From Gammaproteobacteria bacterium (GTDB lineage Bacteria; Pseudomonadota; Gammaproteobacteria; Berkiellales; Berkiellaceae), in assembly GCA_016874315.1 (NCBI GenBank), contig VGTX01000036.1, positions 1 to 8,687 of the forward strand: a stretch of 8,687 nt of DNA, in the 5' to 3' direction. The position numbers and the translations under genes are program-made. Positions 1 through 6,650 of this stretch are shown here, in pieces (position 1 is the first letter of the stretch; each line of letters begins with the position of its first letter). Below the pieces are notes generated by a model. The model searched no databases. It saw only the letters and a program-made list of their open reading frames with translations, and was not told the DNA's origin.

Positions 1-783
1 AATGTTGTTGTAGGGTATGCTGGCATAGAATTAGCAGCGTTTCATGCAGCGGATGCAAAAGATCCGCAAAGAGATTATGGTCGTGCGATTTTATTAAGTA
101 GTGTTTTAATTGTCATGTTATATGTCATTGGAACTGCAGCTTTGATTGTTGTTTTACCACAGGGAGATATTGATCGAATTGGTGGTTTGGTGCAGTTTTT
201 CCATGTATTTTTTCATGATTCACAATTTGATGTTGTAACTAAAATTGTTAGCATAGTATTAGCATTAGGCTCGCTTGGTGCAACCAATACTTGGTTAATT
301 AGCCCTGCAAAAGGAGTTTTTGCAGCAATGGAGCATTTTCAATTTCCTGATTGGATGACGAAAACCAATGAACATGACGTACCAGTTCCTCTATTGGTCG
401 TCCAAGCTTCATTATGTTCTATTCTTTTAATAGGGATGTCACTTACACATTCAAGCGATCAGTGCTTCTGGTTGTTAATAGCACTTACAACACAGTTTTC
501 AGTTATTCTGTACATACTTATGGCAATTGCTGTTCGCGAGTTAAGAGTCTTACAGCCATTAACGCACCGTCCTTTTGCAATACCGGCATCTTGGTTAAAT
601 ATTGTTGTATGGATTACGATTCTTGTCTGTTCTTTTGTCATGCTTTCTACTTTAATTCCTGTCGAAAATATTACTGGATGGGATTTATTGAAATATGAGG
701 CTGTTTTTCTGTTGGGATGGATTGTATTGAGTTTTCCACCAGTTTTATTTCGGAATAAAATCACTTCCTCCGTCAAAGAGTGA
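1..783 (+). CDS. APC-family amino-acid antiporter (GadC-like), 3' part, 5' end outside window
   Basis: The reading frame is open from base 1, so the gene is cut by the window edge; the 260 visible residues are the C-terminal half or more of an inner-membrane amino-acid transporter. The first visible residues, GYAGIELAAFHAADAKDPQ, resemble the segment of the glutamate:GABA antiporter branch that leads into the 'NP..DYP' region (here DPQRDYGRAI). An internal ATG at 115 is not the true start, because this conserved segment lies upstream of it. About six hydrophobic helices follow, including LLSSVLIVMLYVIGTAAL, VSIVLALGSLGATNTWLI and a pair near the C-terminus. The loop 'SPAKGVFAAMEHFQFPDWM' followed by 'VPVPLLVVQ' matches the post-TM8 region of these antiporters. 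The frame ends 28 nt before typA, so co-transcription is likely. The substrate cannot be read from the sequence; glutamate/GABA or another amino acid is inference. Confidence 0.85.
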   Translation, partial: NVVVGYAGIELAAFHAADAKDPQRDYGRAILLSSVLIVMLYVIGTAALIVVLPQGDIDRIGGLVQFFHVFFHDSQFDVVTKIVSIVLALGSLGATNTWLISPAKGVFAAMEHFQFPDWMTKTNEHDVPVPLLVVQASLCSILLIGMSLTHSSDQCFWLLIALTTQFSVILYILMAIAVRELRVLQPLTHRPFAIPASWLNIVVWITILVCSFVMLSTLIPVENITGWDLLKYEAVFLLGWIVLSFPPVLFRNKITSSVKE

Positions 784-811
784 AGTTCTAATTTTTAAGG
801 GTTCTTTAGTT

Positions 812-2629
812 ATGGATTGTCAATTTATTAGAAACGTCGCAATTATTGCGCATGTCGATCATGGAAAAACTACGCTTGTCGACAAATTGTTACATCAATC
901 GGGGACACTCGATCAGAGAAAAGAATATCATGAGCGAGTGATGGACTCCAATCCTCTTGAAAAAGAGAGAGGAATTACAATTCTTGCCAAAACAACTGGT
1001 ATTAAGTATCGCGATCATTATATCAATCTTGTTGATACTCCTGGCCACGCTGATTTTGGTGGTGAGGTTGAGCGTGTTCTTACAATGGTAGATAGCGTAT
1101 TGTTACTTGTTGATGCAGTCGATGGTCCAATGCCACAAACACGCTTTGTTACACAAAAAGCATTTTCATGCGGATTAAATCCGATTGTTGTTATTAATAA
1201 AGTCGATCGTCCTGGCGCAGATCCAGATCGCGTTATGGATGAGATTTTTGAATTGTTCGATGCCCTTGGTGCAAGTGATGAGCAGCTGGATTTTCCTGTC
1301 ATTTATACCTCAGCTTTAGAGGGTTGGGCTGTACGTGATTTAGAAAATGATCCGCGTGAAAATATGAATCCTTTACTCGATTTCTTATTAAGTCATGTTA
1401 AGCCACCAAAAGTGGACAAAGATGCTCCATTTAAAATGCAAATCACTACTCTTGATTATTCCCCATACCTAGGAACCCTCGGGATAGGCCGAGTTCAGCA
1501 GGGTAAAGTCGTTAAAAACCAGCAGGTTATGCTAATCTCTCCAGATGGCGAAAAAGCCTCTGCAAAAATCTCAGGAATTTATAGAGCTCTTGGTCTTGAG
1601 AGAATGGAAATTACGCAAGGTGATGCGGGCGATATTATTGCAATTAGCGGATCTGATTTAATGACTGTATCTATGACTGTTGCCGATCCAGCCGATCCAG
1701 TACCATTACCGGCTTTACGTATTGATGAGCCAACAGTGAGTATGGTGCTACAGGTAAATGATTCTCCATTTGTTGGGAGAGAAGGAAAATTACTAACAAC
1801 TCGTCAGGTTCGTGAGCGCCTAGAACATGAAGCAAAAATTAACGTTGCTTTGAAGCTTGAAGACGGTGAGTCGTCAGACAAATTTCTTTTAAAAGGTCGT
1901 GGTGAGCTGCACTTGGCAATTCTTTTAGAAACAATGCGTCGTGAAGGTTTTGAAATGGCTGTTGGACGTCCAGAAGTTATTTTGAAAAAACAAAATGATC
2001 AGTGGTTTGAGCCATTTGAATTATTAGTCATTGATGTGCCTATGACTCTACAGGGTACCATATTAGAGGAGCTTGGTCGTCGTAAAGCTCTATTAAAAGA
2101 TATGGACACCTTCAAAGATCGATGCAAAATGAGTTTTGAAATCCCTTCTCGTGGTTTGATTGGATTCCATTATCACTTTCTTATGTTGACATCTGGTCAA
2201 GGTATTCTTTCTCATGTCTTTATTGAATATCGTCCATATCTTGAGTCTTTAAAAACGATTGCACGTCCTCAAGGAGCAATGATTTCTATGTGTGCTGGAG
2301 ATGCAAGCGGGTATGCATTATTCAACTTGCAAGAACGCGGACAAATGATTGTTGAGCCACAAACTAAGGTATATGAGGGGATGATTGTTGGGTTGCATTC
2401 TCGTAGCAATGATCTTGTTGTAAACGTCACCAAAGGCAAGCAATTAACAAATATGCGCGCATCCGGAAGCGATGAAAATATCATTTTAACACCACCTAAA
2501 AAAATGACTCTAGAAATTGCATTAGAAACAATTAATGATGATGAACTTGTTGAAATCACACCACAATCTATTCGCCTACGGAAAAAATACTTGACAGAAG
2601 TTGAGCGTAAAAGACAAGGTAAAGACTAA
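812..2629 (+). CDS. typA: Ribosome-associated translational GTPase TypA/BipA
   Basis: This is a cytoplasmic GTPase of the EF-G/LepA class that binds the 70S ribosome and aids ribosome assembly and adaptation to stress or cold. It has 605 residues, the normal family length, and looks intact. GTPase motifs are all present: G1 HVDHGKTT at residues 14-21, G2 threonine 56 in ERGITI, G3 DTPGH at 75-79, G4 NKVD at 129-132, and G5 SAL at 167-169. The beta-barrel domain II follows from about residue 205, then the EF-G III/V-like domains, including RGELHLAILLETMRREGFE and SRGLIGF, which are characteristic of TypA rather than LepA. The C-terminal TypA-specific domain carries the NMRASGSDE segment, with the final basic tail RLRKKYL. 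The ATG at 812 is preceded by AAGGG at 797-801, and the N-terminus aligns with the family. The hslV start lies 14 nt after the stop. Confidence 0.97.
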   Translation: MDCQFIRNVAIIAHVDHGKTTLVDKLLHQSGTLDQRKEYHERVMDSNPLEKERGITILAKTTGIKYRDHYINLVDTPGHADFGGEVERVLTMVDSVLLLVDAVDGPMPQTRFVTQKAFSCGLNPIVVINKVDRPGADPDRVMDEIFELFDALGASDEQLDFPVIYTSALEGWAVRDLENDPRENMNPLLDFLLSHVKPPKVDKDAPFKMQITTLDYSPYLGTLGIGRVQQGKVVKNQQVMLISPDGEKASAKISGIYRALGLERMEITQGDAGDIIAISGSDLMTVSMTVADPADPVPLPALRIDEPTVSMVLQVNDSPFVGREGKLLTTRQVRERLEHEAKINVALKLEDGESSDKFLLKGRGELHLAILLETMRREGFEMAVGRPEVILKKQNDQWFEPFELLVIDVPMTLQGTILEELGRRKALLKDMDTFKDRCKMSFEIPSRGLIGFHYHFLMLTSGQGILSHVFIEYRPYLESLKTIARPQGAMISMCAGDASGYALFNLQERGQMIVEPQTKVYEGMIVGLHSRSNDLVVNVTKGKQLTNMRASGSDENIILTPPKKMTLEIALETINDDELVEITPQSIRLRKKYLTEVERKRQGKD

Positions 2630-2643
2630 TAAGGAGCGAGCCA

Positions 2644-3180
2644 ATGAGTAACTTTCATGCAACAACAATTATTGCAGTGCGGAAAGGACGTAATGTGTGT
2701 TTGGGCGGCGATGGTCAAGTCACTCTTGGTGACTCTATCGTAAAACCAAATGCTAAAAAAATACGTATACTTTGCGATGGGAAGGTACTTGTTGGTTTTG
2801 CAGGTCGCACAGCTGATGCATTCACATTGGTCGAAAGATTTGAGCAAAAGCTTCAGAAATATCAGGGACATCTCTTGAGAAGTGCCGTAGAGTTAGCAAA
2901 AGATTGGCGATTAGATAAAGGGTTGCGTCAGTTAGAGGCCACCTTACTTGTTGCAGATATTGAAATGACTCTCATGGTAACAGGCTCAGGAGATGTTGTT
3001 GAGCCAGATGAGGGCGTGATTGCAATTGGCTCAGGAAGTGCTTATGCCCAATCAGCAGGTTTGGCCTTGTTGCGTAATACTGAACTATCATCTTTAGAAA
3101 TTGCAAAAAAATCATTAGAAATTGCTTCTAAATTCTGCATATACACTAATTCAAACTTTGTATTTGAAGAATTATCTTAA
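2644..3180 (+). CDS. hslV: ATP-dependent protease proteolytic subunit HslV (ClpQ)
   Basis: HslV forms the double-hexameric, proteasome-like peptidase chamber of the HslUV (ClpYQ) protease in the cytosol. The product has 178 residues. The catalytic N-terminal threonine is Thr7 in HATTIIAVRK, so a six-residue pro-sequence (MSNFHA) must be removed; such an extension is known in several proteobacterial HslV proteins, whereas E. coli needs only Met removal. With Thr7 as mature residue 1, the other key residues fall on E. coli numbering: Asp23 (17), Lys39 (33) and Ser130 (124, in AIGSG). The cleft segment reads GFAGRTADAF, with Arg55 (mature 49) where a small residue is usual. The ATG is well defined by AAGGAG at 2631-2636, 7 nt upstream. 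hslU follows after 22 nt, the standard hslVU operon order. Confidence 0.97.
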   Translation: MSNFHATTIIAVRKGRNVCLGGDGQVTLGDSIVKPNAKKIRILCDGKVLVGFAGRTADAFTLVERFEQKLQKYQGHLLRSAVELAKDWRLDKGLRQLEATLLVADIEMTLMVTGSGDVVEPDEGVIAIGSGSAYAQSAGLALLRNTELSSLEIAKKSLEIASKFCIYTNSNFVFEELS

Positions 3181-3202
3181 GTTAAGAGAGGACCCAAAAT
3201 TT

Positions 3203-4525
3203 ATGAATGAGTCTGTTTTTTTAGCTAACAAACCTGATTTATTAATGACCCCTCAGGAAATTGTTGAATACCTTGATCGTTTTGTAATTGGACAATCGCA
3301 TGCTAAGAAAAAAGTAGCGATTGCACTACGACATCGTGCATTGCGAAAATTTGTTCAAGGTTCTATCCAGCAGGAAATTACGCCTAAAAATATTCTTATG
3401 ATTGGGCCCACTGGTGTTGGAAAGACCGAAATTGTTCGCCGTTTGGCGACATTTTTAGATGCTCCTTTTATTAAGGTAGAGGCTACAAAATTTACTGAAG
3501 TCGGTTATGTTGGGCGCGATGTTGAATCTATTATTCGAGATCTTATAGAAAAAACTTTTAAGGAAATGAAAGACCGAGCTCTTCTACAGGTCATGCAATC
3601 TGCAAAATCACAAGCAATAACCATTGTAGCGGAAAAATTGGCAGCCCAATTTCCAGATCTTGTTGATCTAAACGATGGAATAATTAGTGGACAATTTGAT
3701 TCATATGAAATTGAGGTAGATCTTCAGCATTCGACAATGGATGTTGAAATTATGGCTCCCCCAGGAATGGAAGATACAATCGTGCAATTACATCAGGTTT
3801 TCGATTCTTTAGCTAGTGATCGTAAACGACGTAAAATTCTAACTGTAAAAGATGCTTTGAAAAATTATGAAGATGAAGAAGCCGTAAAATTACTTGATGA
3901 AGATGCAATTAAAAAAGAATGTATTCGACAAGTAGAGAATCAAGGAATAATATTTATCGATGAAATTGATAAGGTTTGCCAAAGAAATAATAGTTTTGGT
4001 GGAACTGGTGAAGTTTCGCGAGAAGGTGTTCAGCGCGATTTGTTGCCACTGATCGAGGGTTGCTCTGTAACAACTCGGTACGGCACAGTACGCACAGATC
4101 ATATTCTTTTTATTACATCTGGAGCGTTTCAGTTAGCTAAACCTTCCGATTTGATTGCTGAATTACAAGGAAGATTGCCAGTGCGAGTCGAGCTTTCTGC
4201 GCTGACAGTGGAAGATTTTATTGGGATATTATCGTCTACAGACGTCTCATTGACTGCACAATATCAAGCACTTCTTGCTGTAGATGGTGTGACATTGACA
4301 TTTGAAATGTCTGGTATTCGAAAAATTGCAGAAATTGCATATGAAGTGAACGAACGTCTTGAAAATATCGGGGCACGTAGATTACATACCGTTTTGGAAA
4401 GATTGTTAGAAGATGTTTCATTTCAACCGCAAAAATATCCTGTTGTCGTTGTAGATCAGGATTTTGTCGAAAAAAATCTCTCAGGACTCTTAGTTTCTCA
4501 GGATTTATATCAATACATTTTATAA
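3203..4525 (+). CDS. hslU: ATP-dependent protease ATPase subunit HslU (ClpY)
   Basis: HslU is the AAA+ hexameric unfoldase that recognises, unfolds and feeds substrates into HslV. The frame is open from 3122, but the start chosen here is ATG 3203, because AGAGGA at 3187-3192 sits 10 nt upstream and the product (440 residues) then matches the usual length (E. coli 443). Motifs seen: Walker A GPTGVGKT at 68-75, pore loop GYVGRD at 101-106, the intermediate I-domain at about 110-230 (shorter and divergent, as usual), Walker B IIFIDEIDK at 249-257, sensor 1 FITSGAF at 303-309, arginine finger Arg324 in QGRLPVRVEL, and sensor 2 GARRLHTVLE at 390-399. The C-terminus DLYQYIL corresponds to the tail that docks into HslV and activates it. 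The stop lies 12 nt from the stop of the convergent minus-strand gene, and no intrinsic terminator is visible between them. Confidence 0.97.
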   Translation: MNESVFLANKPDLLMTPQEIVEYLDRFVIGQSHAKKKVAIALRHRALRKFVQGSIQQEITPKNILMIGPTGVGKTEIVRRLATFLDAPFIKVEATKFTEVGYVGRDVESIIRDLIEKTFKEMKDRALLQVMQSAKSQAITIVAEKLAAQFPDLVDLNDGIISGQFDSYEIEVDLQHSTMDVEIMAPPGMEDTIVQLHQVFDSLASDRKRRKILTVKDALKNYEDEEAVKLLDEDAIKKECIRQVENQGIIFIDEIDKVCQRNNSFGGTGEVSREGVQRDLLPLIEGCSVTTRYGTVRTDHILFITSGAFQLAKPSDLIAELQGRLPVRVELSALTVEDFIGILSSTDVSLTAQYQALLAVDGVTLTFEMSGIRKIAEIAYEVNERLENIGARRLHTVLERLLEDVSFQPQKYPVVVVDQDFVEKNLSGLLVSQDLYQYIL

Positions 4526-4537
4526 TGATTGTAATAG

Positions 4538-5539
4538 TTATTTTTGAATTGCAATTGCATTGTTAATTTCTTGAATCAATTTGGCTCGAGAGTGTGGTTG
4601 GTATTCTAATATTAATTGCGCTCCGCAGGCCTCAATCAATCTCAACTGACACATGACTCCAAAACATAACCAAGGTATGTATGCTGTGGAGATTATGTTT
4701 GCGTATTCTGTGCGATCTAGTAATGTTTCATATTCTTTAAAATAGCTCTTTAATATAACCCAATATTCTTTCTGACTCGATGTGATATGGTGATGTTTTT
4801 CAAGTTGTGCCATAAATTGTAATATTGAAAAAATTGGATGAGAGATTACGAGTTCACCAAAATCTATAAAAGTAATGATATTAGATTCATCATTAATTAA
4901 GATGTTATTATCATGAAAGTCGCATTGTACAATTGTGTCTGGAATATTAAATTGTTCTAGATTTTTCCAACATTGTTCTATTTTTCTTTGATTTTTTAAA
5001 AAAATATCCCAATCATGCTTCTCAAGCCCATCAAGTACAAAGTATTTCTCTGATGAGATAATATAGAATAAGAGGCTTTTTACATCATGGACTTGCCAGT
5101 TCGGTATGCCAAGTTTGAAAAATTCTTCATAATATATGGTTGAGTTTTTTTGCAGTTTGGAGAATTGTTCAACAGCACGGCAAATAAGTTTGATATCAAA
5201 TTTTTTAAATAATATCTCGCGTAATGGACAGCCCATATCTTGCATAATAATTGAGTTAGACTTCGGATCTATTCCAAGAATGTTTGGGACTGGTTCATGT
5301 AATTTTCTAAAAAAATCAAAAATTGCACCTTCTTGATCAATTTTGGGAGGCATGCATTTAAGATATATTTTTCCAAAAGTTGTGATGTAATAGCCACAAT
5401 ATGACCAGGCTGAATCTTTTACAACAGTGAACGACCTATCGTTAAGCTGATATCCTTTCTCGCAAAGCAAGCTAATACACCAATCCAAAATACATGATTT
5501 ATCAATTGTTGGAAAATTTTCAAAAAAAATCGAAGCCAT
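4538..5539 (-). CDS. APH/choline-kinase-like phosphotransferase, substrate unknown
   Basis: The 333-residue product has the layout of the aminoglycoside-phosphotransferase/choline-kinase fold, a small-molecule kinase using ATP. The N-lobe shows KIYLKC with candidate ATP-binding Lys61, and a hinge-like segment SIIMQDMG at 96-103. The C-lobe has the catalytic loop VQCDFHDNNIL with Asp207 and Asn212, and the metal-binding segment IDFGE with Asp226, followed by HP at 234-235. The usual 'HGD' of the catalytic loop is QCD here (Gln205, Cys206), a departure from consensus that keeps the aspartate. The start ATG (complement of 5537-5539) has AAGGG about 10 nt upstream. The gene stands alone on the minus strand, convergent with hslU and divergent from the 102-residue gene, so context does not name a substrate. 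Antibiotic resistance should not be assumed: members also phosphorylate sugars, choline, amino acids or cell-wall precursors such as N-acetylmuramate (AmgK). Confidence 0.8.
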   Translation of the reverse strand: MASIFFENFPTIDKSCILDWCISLLCEKGYQLNDRSFTVVKDSAWSYCGYYITTFGKIYLKCMPPKIDQEGAIFDFFRKLHEPVPNILGIDPKSNSIIMQDMGCPLREILFKKFDIKLICRAVEQFSKLQKNSTIYYEEFFKLGIPNWQVHDVKSLLFYIISSEKYFVLDGLEKHDWDIFLKNQRKIEQCWKNLEQFNIPDTIVQCDFHDNNILINDESNIITFIDFGELVISHPIFSILQFMAQLEKHHHITSSQKEYWVILKSYFKEYETLLDRTEYANIISTAYIPWLCFGVMCQLRLIEACGAQLILEYQPHSRAKLIQEINNAIAIQK

Positions 5540-5570
5540 AAGATTCGGACCCTTTGTACTGCAGTTGCTG

Positions 5571-5600
5571 AGTATAAGTATAGTGTTAATTAATGATTAA
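5571..5600 (-). promoter_or_regulatory. Candidate sigma-70 promoter for the minus-strand phosphotransferase gene
   Basis: On the minus strand, TTAATC (complement of 5595-5600) lies 18 nt from TATACT (complement of 5571-5576). A second TATACT at 5577-5582 is directly adjacent. The expected start of transcription, about 25-30 nt before the ATG at 5539, leaves room for the AAGGG ribosome-binding site. The -10 is good and the -35 is only partial (4 of 6). Confidence 0.45.
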
Positions 5601-5601
5601 C
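5585..5601. repeat. Short inverted repeat GTTAAT-N5-ATTAAC in a divergent intergenic region
   Basis: GTTAAT (5585-5590) and ATTAAC (5596-5601) are exact inverted copies separated by TAATG. The repeat covers the -35 and spacer of the minus-strand candidate promoter and lies about 90 nt before the + strand gene at 5693. It could be an operator, but AT-rich DNA produces such repeats by chance. Confidence 0.35.
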
Positions 5602-5692
5602 GCCTTGTAATGTATTGATTTTTATAAGAACTAGTGATACCTTTGGGGCGTTAGGGGCCCAATTGCTTCTAATCCACTCAAGGAGTCATGTT

Positions 5693-6001
5693 ATGAAAAA
5701 TTTCAACTTAAGCGCACTATCTTCAATTATCGGCGGTTTCTCAGTCGAATTAAAGGCTCAAGCTTATATGCTTTGCCTAGGCGATCAGCAAGAAATTACA
5801 TTACCTTCCGGTGACATTGTTACAGCAACATTTGATGGAATTTTGACTCAAAATGGAATTCTTCTTCAGCATGATTCTGAAGTTTTGGGTCGTAATTCAA
5901 AGATTGCAGAAATTAAAAATAAATTCGTATTTGGACCTCAGGGGCTAAATTATCTCGAAGGCGGTATAATTTACTTAGAGAGTAGCTCTAGCACTCTTTA
6001 A
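5693..6001 (+). CDS. Hypothetical protein, 102 residues, unrecognised
   Basis: I do not recognise this family. The frame is open from upstream of 5615, but ATG 5693 is the likely start because AGGAG at 5681-5685 is 7 nt upstream, the best ribosome-binding site in the middle of the window. The first ~28 residues are moderately hydrophobic (LSALSSIIGGFSVELKAQ), but there is no clear cleavable signal or transmembrane helix. The rest alternates short beta-like stretches and glycine/aspartate turns (QEITLPSGDIVTATFDGIL, NGILLQHDSEVLG, FVFGPQGLNYLEGGIIYLE), suggesting a small all-beta protein. It ends in a serine-rich tail. One Cys (28) is present. The gene stands alone: a 153-nt intergenic region precedes it and a perfect hairpin follows 12 nt after its stop, so it is probably monocistronic. 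The good ribosome-binding site and isolated hairpin-bounded position support a real gene. Confidence 0.72.
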   Translation: MKNFNLSALSSIIGGFSVELKAQAYMLCLGDQQEITLPSGDIVTATFDGILTQNGILLQHDSEVLGRNSKIAEIKNKFVFGPQGLNYLEGGIIYLESSSSTL

Positions 6002-6013
6002 AGATATGTCACT

Positions 6014-6044
6014 CAATGGATAGCCAATACATGGCTATCCATTG
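6014..6044 (+). terminator. Perfect 13-bp hairpin after the 102-residue gene
   Basis: CAATGGATAGCCA (6014-6026) pairs exactly with TGGCTATCCATTG (6032-6044) around the five-base loop ATACA. It starts 12 nt after the stop at 6001. The downstream TGTTCATT is T-rich but not a clean T-tract, so termination may be partial, or the stem may protect the mRNA 3' end. No gene reads into it from the right. Confidence 0.65.
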
Positions 6045-6089
6045 TGTTCATTAACTTGTTACAACAAAAAATCGCACTCTAAACTTCAC

Positions 6090-6118
6090 TTGAGTCTTTG
6101 CATACAAGATTATACACT
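6090..6118 (+). promoter_or_regulatory. Candidate promoter for the HIT-tatA-tatC unit
   Basis: TTGAGT (6090-6095) is separated by 17 nt from TACACT (6113-6118); an overlapping TATACA lies at 6111-6116. The site lies after the 6014-6044 hairpin and about 30 nt before the HIT start at 6149, where a promoter is expected. Both boxes are imperfect. Confidence 0.4.
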
Positions 6119-6148
6119 AAATCCATATTAAATTTTTTAGTGTATTTG

Positions 6149-6463
6149 ATGAGTGATTGTATTTTTTGCAAGATCGTAGGTGGTTTATTACCATCTAAAA
6201 CTGTTTGGTCAAATGAGAAATTTATAGCATTCTGGGATATTCATCCTAAAGCAAAAGTGCATATTCTTGTTATACCTAAGCACCATATACCTTCTTTTAA
6301 TGACTTTACTAATGATGATCAGGTTTGGCTTGGTGAATACATGATAGCAATTAAAAGTGCTGCTGAATCTTTAGGATTAACGCATTATCAAGTCAGATTT
6401 CATAATGGAGCTGCAAGTGGGCAGGAGATTTTTCACCTACATGCACACATCTTGCAGAATTAA
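6149..6463 (+). CDS. HIT-family nucleotide-binding hydrolase, HinT-like, slightly short
   Basis: HIT proteins of the HinT branch are small cytosolic dimers that hydrolyse purine nucleoside phosphoramidates and acyl-adenylates. The product (104 residues) starts MSDCIFCKIV, with the CxxC pair (Cys4, Cys7) seen in zinc-containing HinT proteins. It continues with KVHILVIPKHH at 36-46, RFHNGAASGQEIFH at 83-96 and the histidine triad HLHAHIL at 96-102, with His98 as the expected nucleophile. The protein stops two residues after the triad motif, so the usual GGR-type ending and C-terminal extension are absent. The frame is open from 6098, but ATG 6149 matches the family N-terminus exactly; no good Shine-Dalgarno is seen before it. 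tatA follows 28 nt downstream. hinT next to tatABC is a known order in gamma- and betaproteobacteria. Confidence 0.9.
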   Translation: MSDCIFCKIVGGLLPSKTVWSNEKFIAFWDIHPKAKVHILVIPKHHIPSFNDFTNDDQVWLGEYMIAIKSAAESLGLTHYQVRFHNGAASGQEIFHLHAHILQN

Positions 6464-6491
6464 TTAGAAAATTCAATGAATTGAGGTTTTT

Positions 6492-6650
6492 ATGGGCGTG
6501 TCAGGTATGAGTTATGGCTCTTGGATGGTTATCGCATGCGTTGCATTAGTAATGTTCGGTCCACAAAAAATGAAGCAGATGTCAAAAGATTTAGGAGAGG
6601 CCATTGCAGCATTTAGAGAAGGCTTATCACGAACCCATTCCAACGATTAG
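6492..6650 (+). CDS. tatA: TatA-type twin-arginine translocase subunit, 52 residues
   Basis: TatA assembles with TatC to move folded proteins carrying twin-arginine signal peptides across the inner membrane. The short frame encodes one N-terminal transmembrane helix (SWMVIACVALVMFG, about 10-23), the FGP hinge (22-24), and an amphipathic helix with the family pattern KMKQMSKDLGEAIAAFREGL (26-45), including the conserved LG and Phe41. The charged C-terminal tail is nearly absent: 52 residues against roughly 70-90 in most TatA proteins. The ATG at 6492 is supported by GAGG at 6483-6486. The polar residue before the helix typical of TatA/TatB (Gln8 or Glu8 in E. coli) has no clear counterpart. 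It could be called TatE or TatB; the 'GPQ' hinge is TatB-like but the length rules out a full TatB. The end overlaps the proposed tatC start. Confidence 0.85.
   Translation: MGVSGMSYGSWMVIACVALVMFGPQKMKQMSKDLGEAIAAFREGLSRTHSND
6593..6600 (+). promoter_or_regulatory. Shine-Dalgarno AGGAGAGG inside tatA, sets the TTG start of tatC
   Basis: AGGAGAGG ends 3 nt before TTG 6604, with its AGGAG core (6593-6597) 6 nt upstream of it. It is a strong match to the anti-Shine-Dalgarno sequence and lies within the codons for TatA Leu-Gly-Glu-Ala, a conserved motif, so part of the match could be forced by the protein. No ATG or GTG start is available upstream of the conserved TatC N-terminus in this frame, and a stop (TAG 6592-6594) closes the frame just before. 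Confidence 0.55.

Noticed and set aside
3122..3202. Longer HslU start at an upstream TTG/ATG-like codon overlapping hslV
   Set aside because: The extra 27 residues match no HslU N-terminus, and a Shine-Dalgarno (3187-3192) points to ATG 3203.
4547..4562. GCAATTGC palindrome near the hslU/phosphotransferase junction as terminator
   Set aside because: It is an AT-rich 8-bp palindrome inside coding sequence with no loop and no T-tract.
5643..5663. Hairpin TTGGG...CCCAA in front of the 102-residue gene as a riboswitch or attenuator
   Set aside because: Only a 5-bp stem forms and no conserved riboswitch core is recognisable.
5615..5692. Extended N-terminus of the 102-residue protein
   Set aside because: No ribosome-binding site lies before 5615, whereas AGGAG at 5681-5685 is well placed for ATG 5693.
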